Assembly (NCBI GenBank): GCA_963833235.1
Contig: CAWHXG010000001.1
Coordinates: 248,001 to 312,000, forward strand
Source: CAWHXG01 sp963833235
GTDB taxonomy: Bacteria > Pseudomonadota > Alphaproteobacteria > Rhodobacterales > Rhodobacteraceae
Direction: 5' to 3'
DNA: 64,000 nt
Each line of letters opens with the position of its first letter. The first letter of the stretch is position 1. The translations under genes and the position numbers were made by a program. Of this stretch, positions 25,623 through 33,817 are shown piece after piece. A model generated the notes under the pieces. It was given only the letters and a program-made list of their open reading frames with translations. It did not search any database and was not told the origin of the DNA.

Positions 25623-26855
25623 ATGACATCAGATCCTAAACCTCAAGAAAACGCTGGATCAGCTATTTTTGTCGACAAGCGTTCCGGGCAAGATGTCCTA
25701 AAGGACATGCGCACCAATGAAGTATTTGTTGCCATAGTCGGCCCCGCCGGGTCCGGTTCTGGGACTGCGGCAAAGATCCTTAAGGCGTTTCTCGAGGAGA
25801 CTGACTTTGAGGTCGAAATAGTAAAGGCTAGCGCTCTAATTCGAGCGGCTGCCGAACGCGCTGGGCGGCCCGTGCCGCCAGCTGGTGCGCGTAAATCCAT
25901 CGAAAATGTTGAAATGATGCAGGACCGCGGTGACGGGCTTCGGGAGGGAAAGTTGTACTCTCGCCCAGAGGATCATTCAGCGATTGCACGTCTCGCTCTG
26001 AAGCAGATCGCCGAACTGCGGGCGACGCTTCAAGGGCAAGCTTTCTCGGGTGCCCCAGTAGAGCCTGACGGGAAGCATAGGGCCTACATAATTGATTCGC
26101 TCCGTCACCCTGCGGAAGTCGCTATACTCCGCGAGGTTTACCAAGATGCCTTTACGTTGCTTGGAATTGTATGTGATCCCGTAAAACGAGAGAAGCGAAT
26201 CCGTGAAAATTTTTTCGATCGATCCCAATGGGGTGAACCGACAGTAAAGGAGCTGGTCCGGGATTTCTTGACGCGGGATGAAGATGCGCCCGAGAAGCAT
26301 GGACAACATGTCTCGGATACATTTCATGAAGCTGACTTTTTTGTCGACAACTCAATCGATGCTGGCGACGATCTTGCATTTACGGGCATGAATGATCAGC
26401 TTCGCCGCTTCGTAAATCTAATTACGCAGTCTAAGATTGTCCGCCCCACCATATCCGAAACAGCCATGCATCATGCACGCTCCGCCCAGATGAGAAGTGC
26501 TTGCTTGTCGCGACAGGTTGGCGCTGCGCTCGTGGATGCCAACGGCAATATTGTTGCAACCGGTACAAACGACGTGCCGCAAGCCGGAGGTGGCTTGTAC
26601 GGAGAGGGATTCACAATACAGCTCGAAGGGGATCAAAGATGCGCTTTCCGTGACTCGGTGTTCTGTAGCAGCAACCGTGAGCAAAATAAGATAATCGAGG
26701 AGCTGCTTGAAGAATTTCCTGAACTGATGGAGGGCAAAAACCCCGTTCAACGAGTGGGGCAACGTCATAGAAATCGCCGCCCGCTTCGGCGGGGGCAAGG
26801 AGCTGCGCAGCGCCGTCACCGAGCTGCAGCGTCTGCTCTACACCGCTTGAATTGA
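25623..26855 (+). pseudogene. Truncated anti-phage dCTP deaminase, catalytic end lost
   Basis: The first ~372 residues match the two-domain anti-phage deoxycytidylate deaminase family (AvcD/DCD type): an N-terminal P-loop domain with GPAGSGSGT (residues 40-48) and a C-terminal deaminase domain beginning SETAMHHARSAQMRSACLSRQVGAAL and GTNDVPQAGGGLYGEG. Intact members continue to the zinc and proton-shuttle motifs HAE and PCxxC. Here the frame leaves family sequence at about nt 26738, before those motifs, and adds about 38 arginine-rich residues read out of frame from an hsdR end. Full-length relatives are well over 500 residues. GC is visibly lower than in neighbours. It should be catalytically dead unless the N-terminal domain has its own role. 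Confidence 0.8.
26737..26850 (+). pseudogene. Terminal fragment of a type I restriction subunit (hsdR remnant)
   Basis: In the frame ending at TGA 26848-26850 the sequence reads TPFNEWGNVIEIAARFGGG, followed by KELRSAVTELQRLLYTA and stop. This has the form of the last residues of HsdR proteins (PF..xG..xxFG..L..ELxxLLxxA) and lies 17 bp before hsdM, the usual place for hsdR. The rest of the gene is absent. Confidence 0.5.
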
Positions 26856-26867
26856 AGGAGCTCTATC

Positions 26868-28433
26868 TTGGCTACAACCGCCCGAAAGAAGGCTGCGCCG
26901 AAGCAACTGACCACTGCCCAGCGTCTCGACAGCATCATCAAGTCCGCCCGCAAGATCATGCGGAAGGACAAGGGGCTGAACGGCGACCTTGATCGGTTGC
27001 CGATGCTCACCTGGATAATGTTCCTGAAGTTCCTCGACGACATGGAGCGGATCGAGGAGGGACGCGCAGAACTTGCGGGCAAGGATTATCGCTCGATCAT
27101 CGAGGCCCCTTATCGCTGGCGCGATTGGGCGGCGGATGCCGATGGTATCACCGGTCCCGACCTCCTGTCGTTCCTCGTTTCCGAAATGACCGAGCGCCCG
27201 GACGGCACACGCGGCCCGGGGCTCTTCACCTATCTCCGAGGCTTGCGCGGCGACAATGGGCGGCGCGAGCGGCGCGACGTGATCGCAACCGTCTTCCAGG
27301 GCTTCGCCAACCGAATGGAGAGCGGCTACCTGCTACGCGACGTAGTCAACCTTATCGACGGCATCCATTTCGATTCTTCGGAAGAAGTTCACACACTCGG
27401 CCGCCTGTACGAGACGCTGCTGCGCGAGATGCGCGACGCTGCAGGGGACTCGGGCGAGTTCTACACGCCCCGGCCGGTCGTGCGGTTCATGGTCGAGGTG
27501 ACCGATCCCAAGCTGGGCGAGACCATCCTCGACCCGGCATGCGGCACCGGGGGATTTCTGACCGAGGCCTTCCTGCATCTTGAGCGCCAGGCCGATACGG
27601 TCGAGAAGCGACGCATCCTCCAGGAAGACAGCTTCTTCGGCGGCGAGGCCAAGTCGCTGCCGTTCCTGCTGTCCCAGCTCAACCTCCTGCTGCACGGCCT
27701 GCACGCCCCGCGCATCGACCCTGGCAACGCCCTTCGCTTCCGCCTAGTCGAGATCGGCGAGGATCAGCGGGTCAATGTCATCCTGACCAATCCGCCGTTC
27801 GGCGGCGAGGAGGAGGCAGGCATCCTCAACAACTTCCCCGAGGACCGGCGCACGGCCGAGACGGCGCTGCTGTTCCTGCAACTGATCATGCGGCGGCTGA
27901 AGCGCGCCGGGCGCGGGCGGGCCGCGGTCGTCGTTCCGCACGGCACGCTGTTCGGCGATGGCATCTCGGCGCGGATCAAGGCGGACCTGCTCGAGAAGTT
28001 CAACCTGCACACGGTGGTCCGACTGCGTGAAGGGGTGTTCGCGCCCTACACGGACATCCCGGCAAACCTGATCTTCTTCGACACGACCGGACCGACGAAG
28101 GACATCTGGTACTACGAAATGCCGCTGCCGGAGGGCCGCAAGAAGTACTCGAAAACCGCGCCCATGGCCTATGAGGAATTTGCGGACTGCCTTGCCTGGT
28201 GGAAGAAGCGCGAGCCGAACGAGCGCGCCTGGAAGGTCTCCGCCGCTGACCTGATCCAGCGCGACGCGCAGGACCGTGTCGTCGCGTGCAACCTGGACAT
28301 CAAGAACCCGCATTCCGGCGCGATCGCCGATCACCGCGCGCCTGCCGAGATCGTGGACGCGATCATCGCACAGGAACAGCGGATCCTCGGCATCATGGAC
28401 GAGATCAAGGCCGTGCTGGCGGAGCGCGTGTGA
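26868..28433 (+). CDS. hsdM: Type I restriction-modification system, DNA methylase subunit M
   Basis: A 521-residue HsdM. The start is TTG 26868 (leading to ATTARKKAAPKQ), preceded by GAAGGAG; a lysine-rich N-terminus is usual. The HsdM N-terminal helical domain (QRLDSIIKSARKIMRKDK, LTWIMFLKFLDDME) is followed by the N6-adenine methylase domain with EFYTPRPVVRFMVEV, the SAM motif DPACGTGGF near residue 222 and catalytic NPPFGG near residue 308. Complete length. It forms the methyltransferase with HsdS encoded 4-bp-overlapping downstream. No intact HsdR is in the window, so it would act as a modification enzyme only. Confidence 0.94.
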   Translation: MATTARKKAAPKQLTTAQRLDSIIKSARKIMRKDKGLNGDLDRLPMLTWIMFLKFLDDMERIEEGRAELAGKDYRSIIEAPYRWRDWAADADGITGPDLLSFLVSEMTERPDGTRGPGLFTYLRGLRGDNGRRERRDVIATVFQGFANRMESGYLLRDVVNLIDGIHFDSSEEVHTLGRLYETLLREMRDAAGDSGEFYTPRPVVRFMVEVTDPKLGETILDPACGTGGFLTEAFLHLERQADTVEKRRILQEDSFFGGEAKSLPFLLSQLNLLLHGLHAPRIDPGNALRFRLVEIGEDQRVNVILTNPPFGGEEEAGILNNFPEDRRTAETALLFLQLIMRRLKRAGRGRAAVVVPHGTLFGDGISARIKADLLEKFNLHTVVRLREGVFAPYTDIPANLIFFDTTGPTKDIWYYEMPLPEGRKKYSKTAPMAYEEFADCLAWWKKREPNERAWKVSAADLIQRDAQDRVVACNLDIKNPHSGAIADHRAPAEIVDAIIAQEQRILGIMDEIKAVLAERV

Positions 28434-29584
28434 TGTCGCGGACGATATCCATCGAAAGGTTTCTGACCAAGTCAGAGGACTGGGTCCCCGTAAAGCCGGA
28501 TGAAAATTACAAGCAGATCACCGCACGTCTGTGGGGAAAGGGTCTCACGCTGCGTGGCGAAGTTCCGGGGTGCGCGATTGCTGCCGCCCGACAGTACTGC
28601 GCCAAGGCAGGTCAGTTCCTGATCTCGAGGATCGACGCGCGTCACGGAGCCTTCGGGATCGTTCCAGAAGAACTGGACGGTGCACTGGTCAGCAATGATT
28701 TCCCCTGCTTCAACATAGACGCTTCGACGGTGCTGCCACATTTCTTCGAGTGGTATTCGCGCACGCCCGAGTTCATCGATCTATGTCGCCGAGCGAGCGA
28801 GGGTTCGACAAATCACGTTCGCATGAAAGAAGCGAAATTCCTGAAAATGACGGTGCCGCTGCCGTCCCTCGACGAACAGCGCCGCATCGTCGAAAAGCTC
28901 GGCCGGGTCGCGGCGCTGGTGGACGAACGCCGCAGCGCCATCGAGGCGGCCGAGCGCGAAACGCAGGCACTGCTGCTGAAAGCCTTCCAGCGCGCCATCG
29001 ACCGCGCTCCCTTGCGCCAGATGTCCGAGGTCGCGCCGCTGGTGCGCAGGCCAGTCGAGATCGATCTTGATGCTGCCTATCCCGAACTCGGCGTCCGGTC
29101 ATTCGGCCGGGGAACCTTTCACAAGCCTGATCTGCTGGGGGCGGAGCTGAGCTGGCAAAAGCTGTTCCTCGTTCAGCAAGGCGACCTAGTGTTCAGCAAT
29201 ATTAAGGCTTGGGAGGGGGCATTCGCGGTAGCTGGCCCCGATGACCATGGGCGAGTTGGCTCGCACCGCTACCTGACATGCGTTCCCACCGAAGGGCTCG
29301 CGACCGCCGATTTCATCTGGTTTTACCTCCAGACCTCTGAGGGTCTCGGAAAGGTCCAATCCGCATCGCCCGGGAGTGCCGACAGGAACCGCACTCTGGG
29401 CCAAGGAGCGTTGGAGGCAATCACTGTTCCGACCCCACCGATTGGTCAACAGCAATGGTTTGACCGCCTCCAAGCAAAGGCCCGCGAAGCCCGCACCATT
29501 CGTGCCAGCACTGCGCAGGATATAGAGGCCCTGATTCCGGCCATGCTGCACGAGATCTTCGACGGTGGAGCGAAGGCCGCGTGA
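28433..29584 (+). CDS. hsdS: Type I restriction-modification system, specificity subunit S
   Basis: A 383-residue HsdS overlapping hsdM by one base (TGATG). It has two target-recognition domains (about residues 1-140 and 200-340), each followed by a conserved helix: VPLPSLDEQRRIVEKLGRV near residue 142 and VPTPPIGQQQWFDRLQAKA near residue 340. The two halves determine a bipartite recognition site. The first domain is unusual in opening RTISIERFLTKSEDWVPV. It is complete and in frame. The target sequence cannot be predicted from sequence alone. Confidence 0.9.
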   Translation: MSRTISIERFLTKSEDWVPVKPDENYKQITARLWGKGLTLRGEVPGCAIAAARQYCAKAGQFLISRIDARHGAFGIVPEELDGALVSNDFPCFNIDASTVLPHFFEWYSRTPEFIDLCRRASEGSTNHVRMKEAKFLKMTVPLPSLDEQRRIVEKLGRVAALVDERRSAIEAAERETQALLLKAFQRAIDRAPLRQMSEVAPLVRRPVEIDLDAAYPELGVRSFGRGTFHKPDLLGAELSWQKLFLVQQGDLVFSNIKAWEGAFAVAGPDDHGRVGSHRYLTCVPTEGLATADFIWFYLQTSEGLGKVQSASPGSADRNRTLGQGALEAITVPTPPIGQQQWFDRLQAKAREARTIRASTAQDIEALIPAMLHEIFDGGAKAA

Positions 29585-30162
29585 CTGTGAGCCGGGACGA
29601 TCAGCCCGATCTGCTATCGGACCTTTCGGATCTGGACGCCGTCCGTCATCTGCTGGCCGACCTTCATGACGACCTGCCAGGGAAGGTCGGCCGTTTCCGG
29701 ATGCTGACCGATCTGGGCGGCCAGATGGAGCGATCCGGGACGATGATTTTCGGTGGACATGCGGCCTATCACGCTTGGGTCGAAGCGCGCTCGTCGTTCG
29801 TGCACGGCAATTATGTGGCGACGATCCTGCTGCGTCAGGGGCTCGTGGAGCATTTGCTGGCGGCGTATCTTCACGCCGGGCTTCTGGTCGATGCCATTCC
29901 GGATCGCATCCAGTTCGCCGACACCCTCCGCCGCTGCCGAGACCGCGAGGTAATCTCTGATGACGACGTCACCGACCTCCGTCGCATGATGGCGCTGCGA
30001 AAACCATTGTCGCATTTCCGGCATGTCGATGACGGCAGCAATCTTGATCGTCGCAGCATCGATGAAAGCAGATCGGTGGACGACCTGCTGCGCCACGACG
30101 CGATTTTTTCGATCGGTCTCGCCGTTCGGATGCTTCCAAGGCCTGCGTTCCGGCTTGGGTAG
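29581..30162 (+). CDS. Type I R-M-linked hypothetical protein, possible HEPN domain
   Basis: A 193-residue protein starting at GTG 29581, overlapping the hsdS stop (a second in-frame GTG is at 29587). It is all-helical in appearance. HGNYVATILLRQGLVEHLLAAYLHAGL resembles the first helices of HEPN domains, and MALRKPLSHFRHVDD around residue 143 supplies an R-x4-H motif. In-operon position after hsdS suggests it works with, or guards, the type I complex. I do not recognise a named family; the HEPN call is inference from the motif and helical pattern. Confidence 0.55.
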   Translation: MTVSRDDQPDLLSDLSDLDAVRHLLADLHDDLPGKVGRFRMLTDLGGQMERSGTMIFGGHAAYHAWVEARSSFVHGNYVATILLRQGLVEHLLAAYLHAGLLVDAIPDRIQFADTLRRCRDREVISDDDVTDLRRMMALRKPLSHFRHVDDGSNLDRRSIDESRSVDDLLRHDAIFSIGLAVRMLPRPAFRLG

Positions 30163-30165
30163 CAG

Positions 30166-31425
30166 TCAGTGCAGGCCGAAAAGCTTGAGCTGTCGTGCGA
30201 TGCGCAGTTGGTCGCCAGGGCGAATGACAGCGCCGGGGCGCGCGAACCCACCTTGAGGGCGTAGAACCTCTATCTCGCGAGCTGCGGACAAGCGTTGAAG
30301 AGTATGAGTGATGTCTTTATTGGTCGCAGCGGTCTTGTTTCCGATCAAAACCAAGAGTTCTCCGAAGGCCAATGGCCCGCCGCCGGACAAATCGAATATC
30401 TGCTTGGGCAATTCCTCCTCAAGTTCACGTCGCATGTTGCTCCGATCGATTTCACCGAACTCGAACAGAGATTCTTCCGCAGTTAGACGTGCATCAAAGC
30501 CGAGCTCAAATAGGCTCCCGCGACCAATGTGCCTAAAGGTGTTCTTCAGAGCCCAGTGCACCGAAAGCATCTTGTCCCGCGCTGTCTGACTCTGGGACAA
30601 GTGGGCTATCATCATGTGGCGATTATCACTGCTTGAAAACATCATGAATGGAGTGAAAAACCGCGCACCCGAATAACGATGCATCTGTGCCATCAGCGCG
30701 CGCTGCGCCATTGCGCGGCCAGGCTGCCCACTCAGCTTCCACTCCTGCCACATGCGCAAGAATGGCTCGGTGGCACCGAACTGGCTAACGACGGGGGCTG
30801 GGTCCCCTTCACCTTGGAGGTAGTTCAGAAGCGCATCGATCGAGAAGGTCAGGATCACTTCGGCCTTTGGAAGATTGTCAAATATCGTTCGGATGGACGA
30901 CATCGGAACATCCGCGTAACCAAACTGGTCTAAAACGAAGATCGCACGCCCTTGCCTTTGTCGACGTCTAATGTCTGCGATCACGAGGGGCAGCAACTCT
31001 GTAAACTGCTTATGGTGCAGCCCAATGCTCTTACCCAGCAAGTCGCGAAATTGGCTGTCCACAATGGTTTGGCGAAGGAAATCCACGTGCTCGCGATTTT
31101 CATCACCGAAGTGGTAGACTGCATCGATGGAGAGAGGTTTTTGGCGGCCCTCATTCAGCCTGACGCCCGCCTCGAAGATGGCCTTCAATATGACCATTGG
31201 ACTTCCTAGGCGTTTCTCCCCACTGCGGTCATACATCCCCCCACCGCAAAATCCGTCGATGAGCGTTATATTTAGGTTGTCCATCCGAGGGTCACGGACA
31301 ACAGTATCGAAATAGACCCGCAGGTACTCCTCAATGACCTGAAGCTTCCGGTCGCTGTGTTGTTCGATTTTCGGAAGGGGACGCCCGACAGACCAAGAGA
31401 AATTGTTTAGAGATTTCTCCGACAA
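30166..31425 (-). CDS. tcmP: Three-Cys-motif partner protein TcmP
   Basis: A 419-residue protein with the TcmP pattern: KLQVIEEYLRVYFDTV, ITLIDGFCGGGMYDRSG, HFGDENREHVDFLR, FVLDQFGYADVP and the wing-like C-terminus (RLSAAREIEVLRPQGG). The FCGGG and LDQFGY segments resemble a Rossmann methyltransferase-like core, so nucleotide or SAM binding is likely. TcmP genes almost always pair with a DUF5131/three-Cys protein; here the partner is immediately upstream, overlapping by 19 bp. GC is lower than in the flanking backbone. The pair's biological role is not established; defence is suspected from context. It converges on the hypothetical gene at 29581 with a 3-bp gap. Confidence 0.87.
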   Translation of the reverse strand: MSEKSLNNFSWSVGRPLPKIEQHSDRKLQVIEEYLRVYFDTVVRDPRMDNLNITLIDGFCGGGMYDRSGEKRLGSPMVILKAIFEAGVRLNEGRQKPLSIDAVYHFGDENREHVDFLRQTIVDSQFRDLLGKSIGLHHKQFTELLPLVIADIRRRQRQGRAIFVLDQFGYADVPMSSIRTIFDNLPKAEVILTFSIDALLNYLQGEGDPAPVVSQFGATEPFLRMWQEWKLSGQPGRAMAQRALMAQMHRYSGARFFTPFMMFSSSDNRHMMIAHLSQSQTARDKMLSVHWALKNTFRHIGRGSLFELGFDARLTAEESLFEFGEIDRSNMRRELEEELPKQIFDLSGGGPLAFGELLVLIGNKTAATNKDITHTLQRLSAAREIEVLRPQGGFARPGAVIRPGDQLRIARQLKLFGLH

Positions 31426-32189
31426 TGATTTATGCCCTCAGCTGGCTCAGAATTGAGTTCTGGAACGATCTGCCAGGGAAAGCCATTCCATTCTTCGCCG
31501 TCGAGTAGACGCCCGCCCGACTTCGGCCGGGCGCCGCCCCATTGCTTAAAGAAGAACGCCACGTCGTCACGGTCGCAGATGTCTCGAAGCTGGCGAGCCC
31601 AGCTTTCGTCCATGGGCCGCGCCCGAGGCCCACTCTCCCCCCCGACGATGGCCCACGCGACACCCCGCAGGTCGACGTCCCCGATCGGCCCGAGTAGCGG
31701 CTCAAACGAGATAAAGCGTGCGTCGGAGTTGATCTGCTTCAAGTGCTCGATCCGGCTCATGTGCGCAGCGTCCTCGACCGAGACGCCGAGCCAAATGTGG
31801 CGGGGGACCGCCTCTCCATCATACCGCTTCCGGACATAGTTGCGCATGAGCGAACTGCGCTTGGTCAGCACCTGGTAGACGTGCCAATCTGCCTGTTCAA
31901 TGGCATCGAACACTTTGTCGACGAACGTTTGGTCGACGTCCTTGTGGAAAAGGTCGCTCATCGAGTTCACGAAAATCATCCGCGGCTTCTTCCAGAGCGC
32001 GGGCTGTTTCAGTCTCGACGCCCAGAGTGTCAGGTCAAAGCCCTGCTCGTAAGGGTGCCCGGCAATTCCGCGCCAGCGCTCTGCGAACCGCTCGGCATAG
32101 CAGTTGTCACAACCGGGACCGACCTTGGTGCAGCCCGTCACCGGGTTCCACGTCGCGTCCGTCCATTCGATGTCTGACTTCTGGGCCAA
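31407..32189 (-). CDS. Three-Cys-motif protein (DUF5131, phage Gp37/Gp68 family)
   Basis: A 260-residue protein beginning MAQKSDIEWTDATWNPVTG, with Cys20, Cys27 and Cys30 in CTKVGPGCDNC, the motif that gives the family its name and resembles an iron-sulfur cluster loop. Further hallmarks are IFVNSMSDLFH, VYQVLTKRSS, HIWLGVSVED, ARFISFEPLLGPI, VGGESGPRARPM and FFKQWGG. Proteins of this family occur in phages and mobile elements and resemble a TIM-barrel radical-SAM-like fold. It is the first gene of the two-gene unit with tcmP. Function unknown; a modification or defence role is inferred. Confidence 0.88.
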   Translation of the reverse strand: MAQKSDIEWTDATWNPVTGCTKVGPGCDNCYAERFAERWRGIAGHPYEQGFDLTLWASRLKQPALWKKPRMIFVNSMSDLFHKDVDQTFVDKVFDAIEQADWHVYQVLTKRSSLMRNYVRKRYDGEAVPRHIWLGVSVEDAAHMSRIEHLKQINSDARFISFEPLLGPIGDVDLRGVAWAIVGGESGPRARPMDESWARQLRDICDRDDVAFFFKQWGGARPKSGGRLLDGEEWNGFPWQIVPELNSEPAEGINHCRRNL

Positions 32190-32571
32190 CTGCTCGCCTC
32201 ACACTTTTTAATGATGCTAACACGCTGTTGAATCAGCACAAAGCACGAACGGCCGCTGTGGCGAGATTGGTCGCCAGCTACAGCCGAACTGCGGTGCAGC
32301 GGGCAGCGTTCGATCTCTGTTCCATCCGCCATCCAGATGGATTTACCAAATGGCGCGGGTTACAGACCTAAAAAGATCACTTAAAAGCAAGGACTTGAGG
32401 CTGTTCACCGGATATGCGGCGGTTAACAGGTCCGGAGAATATCGGCCTTGAGAGACCGCTTTCGTCCCTCCTAGAACCGGGGCCGGTTAACAGCCCCACC
32501 CGCATAACCCTCGAAAACAACAAGAAAATCCGGCCGCAGCTGGATCGGGAGAACGCTTTCGCGAGGGCAAG
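32190..32571. other. Gene-free boundary between mobile region and tRNA-Ser
   Basis: About 380 bp with no coding frame I can support. CGGTTAACAG occurs twice (about 32412-32421 and 32484-32493). This is where the mobile region meets the chromosomal backbone; I found no copy of the tRNA 3' end at the other edge near 16.1 kb. Confidence 0.45.
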
Positions 32572-32661
32572 TGGCGGAGAGACAGGGATTCGAACCCTGG
32601 AGACGGTCTCCCGCCTACACACTTTCCAGGCGTGCGCCTTCGACCACTCGGCCACCTCTCC
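32572..32661 (-). tRNA. tRNA-Ser (GGA)
   Basis: Read on the minus strand, the acceptor GGAGAGG pairs with TCTCTCC. The D-arm, the anticodon loop with GGA, a long serine-type variable arm and the T-arm CAGGG-TTCGAAT-CCCTG all follow in order. Discriminator G and CCA are encoded (32572-32575). Its 3' end faces the mobile region at 16-32 kb, a common integration target orientation. Confidence 0.95.
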
Positions 32662-32711
32662 GACCGGCCCCGTATAGCCATCGCAGGCCCACGATCAAGG
32701 TCCTGCGTTGC

Positions 32712-32745
32712 AAAATGCGCCGCTCCGAAGCGAAGGGAGCGGCGC
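32712..32745 (-). terminator. Rho-independent terminator after the sorting-signal protein gene
   Basis: GCGCCGCTCC (32717-32726) pairs perfectly with GGAGCGGCGC (32736-32745) around a 9-nt loop. Reading the minus strand, the stem is followed by ATTTTG. It lies 19 bp beyond the stop codon of the gene ending at 32764. Confidence 0.75.
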
Positions 32746-32763
32746 GGCTGCACGGGGGAAGCG

Positions 32764-33696
32764 TTACGCGGCCTTGCGGCGGCGCAGAAAGCCCAACCCG
32801 CCGAGGGCGAGCACCATCAGGCCGAAGGCGGGCGGCACCGGCACCGGGGCGACGGCAAAGCTGTTCAGCGCGCCGAAGCCCTGCCCGGCATTGGCAACGA
32901 ACTCCAGATTGATCCGTCCCTGCATGTCCGCGATCAGAGGTACCGAATAGATGCTCTGACCGGCCGATCCGGTCAGCAGCGCATAGGCGGAATTGTCGCC
33001 GCTGAAGAACGACAGGATGTCGAACCCGCCCATCGTGTCCACGTCGAAGGGATTGCCGCCGAAGAAGAGGTCTCCCACGGTAGTCAGCGTGCCGGCATTG
33101 TTGGCCAGCGTGGTCAGCGTATCAAGATTGCTGTCGATGGCATATTGCAGGGTGCTGGTCGGATTTGGCACGGCGTTGGTATACGCGTTCATCGCGACGA
33201 TGGCATCCTTGCCTTCGTTCGCGTCGCCCATACCGTAGAAGAGCGGGGTCTTCGGCTCCAGCGTCGGCGGAACCTTGTTGGGAAAGAACACGACGTTCTC
33301 GTCGGCCGCCGTCACGATCCGCGCGGCATCGAGAACGTTGTTGAAGTCCAGCCCGAGCGCATCTGTGGTGGTGACGCCGGGCTCGGTGACAACGGCCGTG
33401 GCAGCGCCGGTGGCCACGTCGATCGCGTACATGGTCGCGCCCGCGTTGTCATAGCCGTAAAGCTGCCGCGTCTTCGGGCGATAGGCGATCCCGTCCAGGG
33501 TAACGTCGAATCCACCCGCGAAAGTCAGCCCAACCCCCGAGACCGCGCCGCCCGCCGGCGATGCCACGGTGACAAGCGTGCGGCCGCCGTCTCCGAGGCT
33601 GTAGGCGATGGCGTTCTGCGGCAGCGTTGCCGCCGTGGCCACATTGGCAAGGCTCAGCGCCGCAACGGCCAGTACCCCAATCCGATAGGTCTTCAT
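32764..33696 (-). CDS. DUF4394 protein with VPLPA/PEP-CTERM-type sorting signal
   Basis: A 310-residue exported protein. ATG 33694-33696 is chosen because AAGGAGAG lies 6 bp upstream; it opens with a signal peptide (MKTYRIGVLAVAALSLANVATA). The body has the DUF4394 pattern of repeated beta segments (TLDGIAYRPKTRQLYGYD, GATMYAIDVATGAATAV). The last 25 residues read VPVPPAFGLMVLALGGLGF followed by RRRKAA, i.e. a proline-rich box, transmembrane helix and basic tail as in PEP-CTERM/VPLPA-CTERM proteins processed by exosortases. It is probably surface-anchored or secreted. It is a single-gene unit with its own terminator. Confidence 0.82.
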   Translation of the reverse strand: MKTYRIGVLAVAALSLANVATAATLPQNAIAYSLGDGGRTLVTVASPAGGAVSGVGLTFAGGFDVTLDGIAYRPKTRQLYGYDNAGATMYAIDVATGAATAVVTEPGVTTTDALGLDFNNVLDAARIVTAADENVVFFPNKVPPTLEPKTPLFYGMGDANEGKDAIVAMNAYTNAVPNPTSTLQYAIDSNLDTLTTLANNAGTLTTVGDLFFGGNPFDVDTMGGFDILSFFSGDNSAYALLTGSAGQSIYSVPLIADMQGRINLEFVANAGQGFGALNSFAVAPVPVPPAFGLMVLALGGLGFLRRRKAA

Positions 33697-33817
33697 TCGT
33701 TCTCTCCTTGCAAATACACTGTGATACAGCCCGAGGGCAGGCGGCAACGGACAAGCCACGCCACCGCGCGCAAGGAAGTTTCATTATTCATTAATACAAT
33801 TGCGCTTTCTGCCACGA

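Noticed and set aside
32412..32493. Two CGGTTAACAG copies near tRNA-Ser as att sites
   Set aside because: They are only about 70 bp apart and no further copy was seen at the far island edge, so they are not a flanking att pair.
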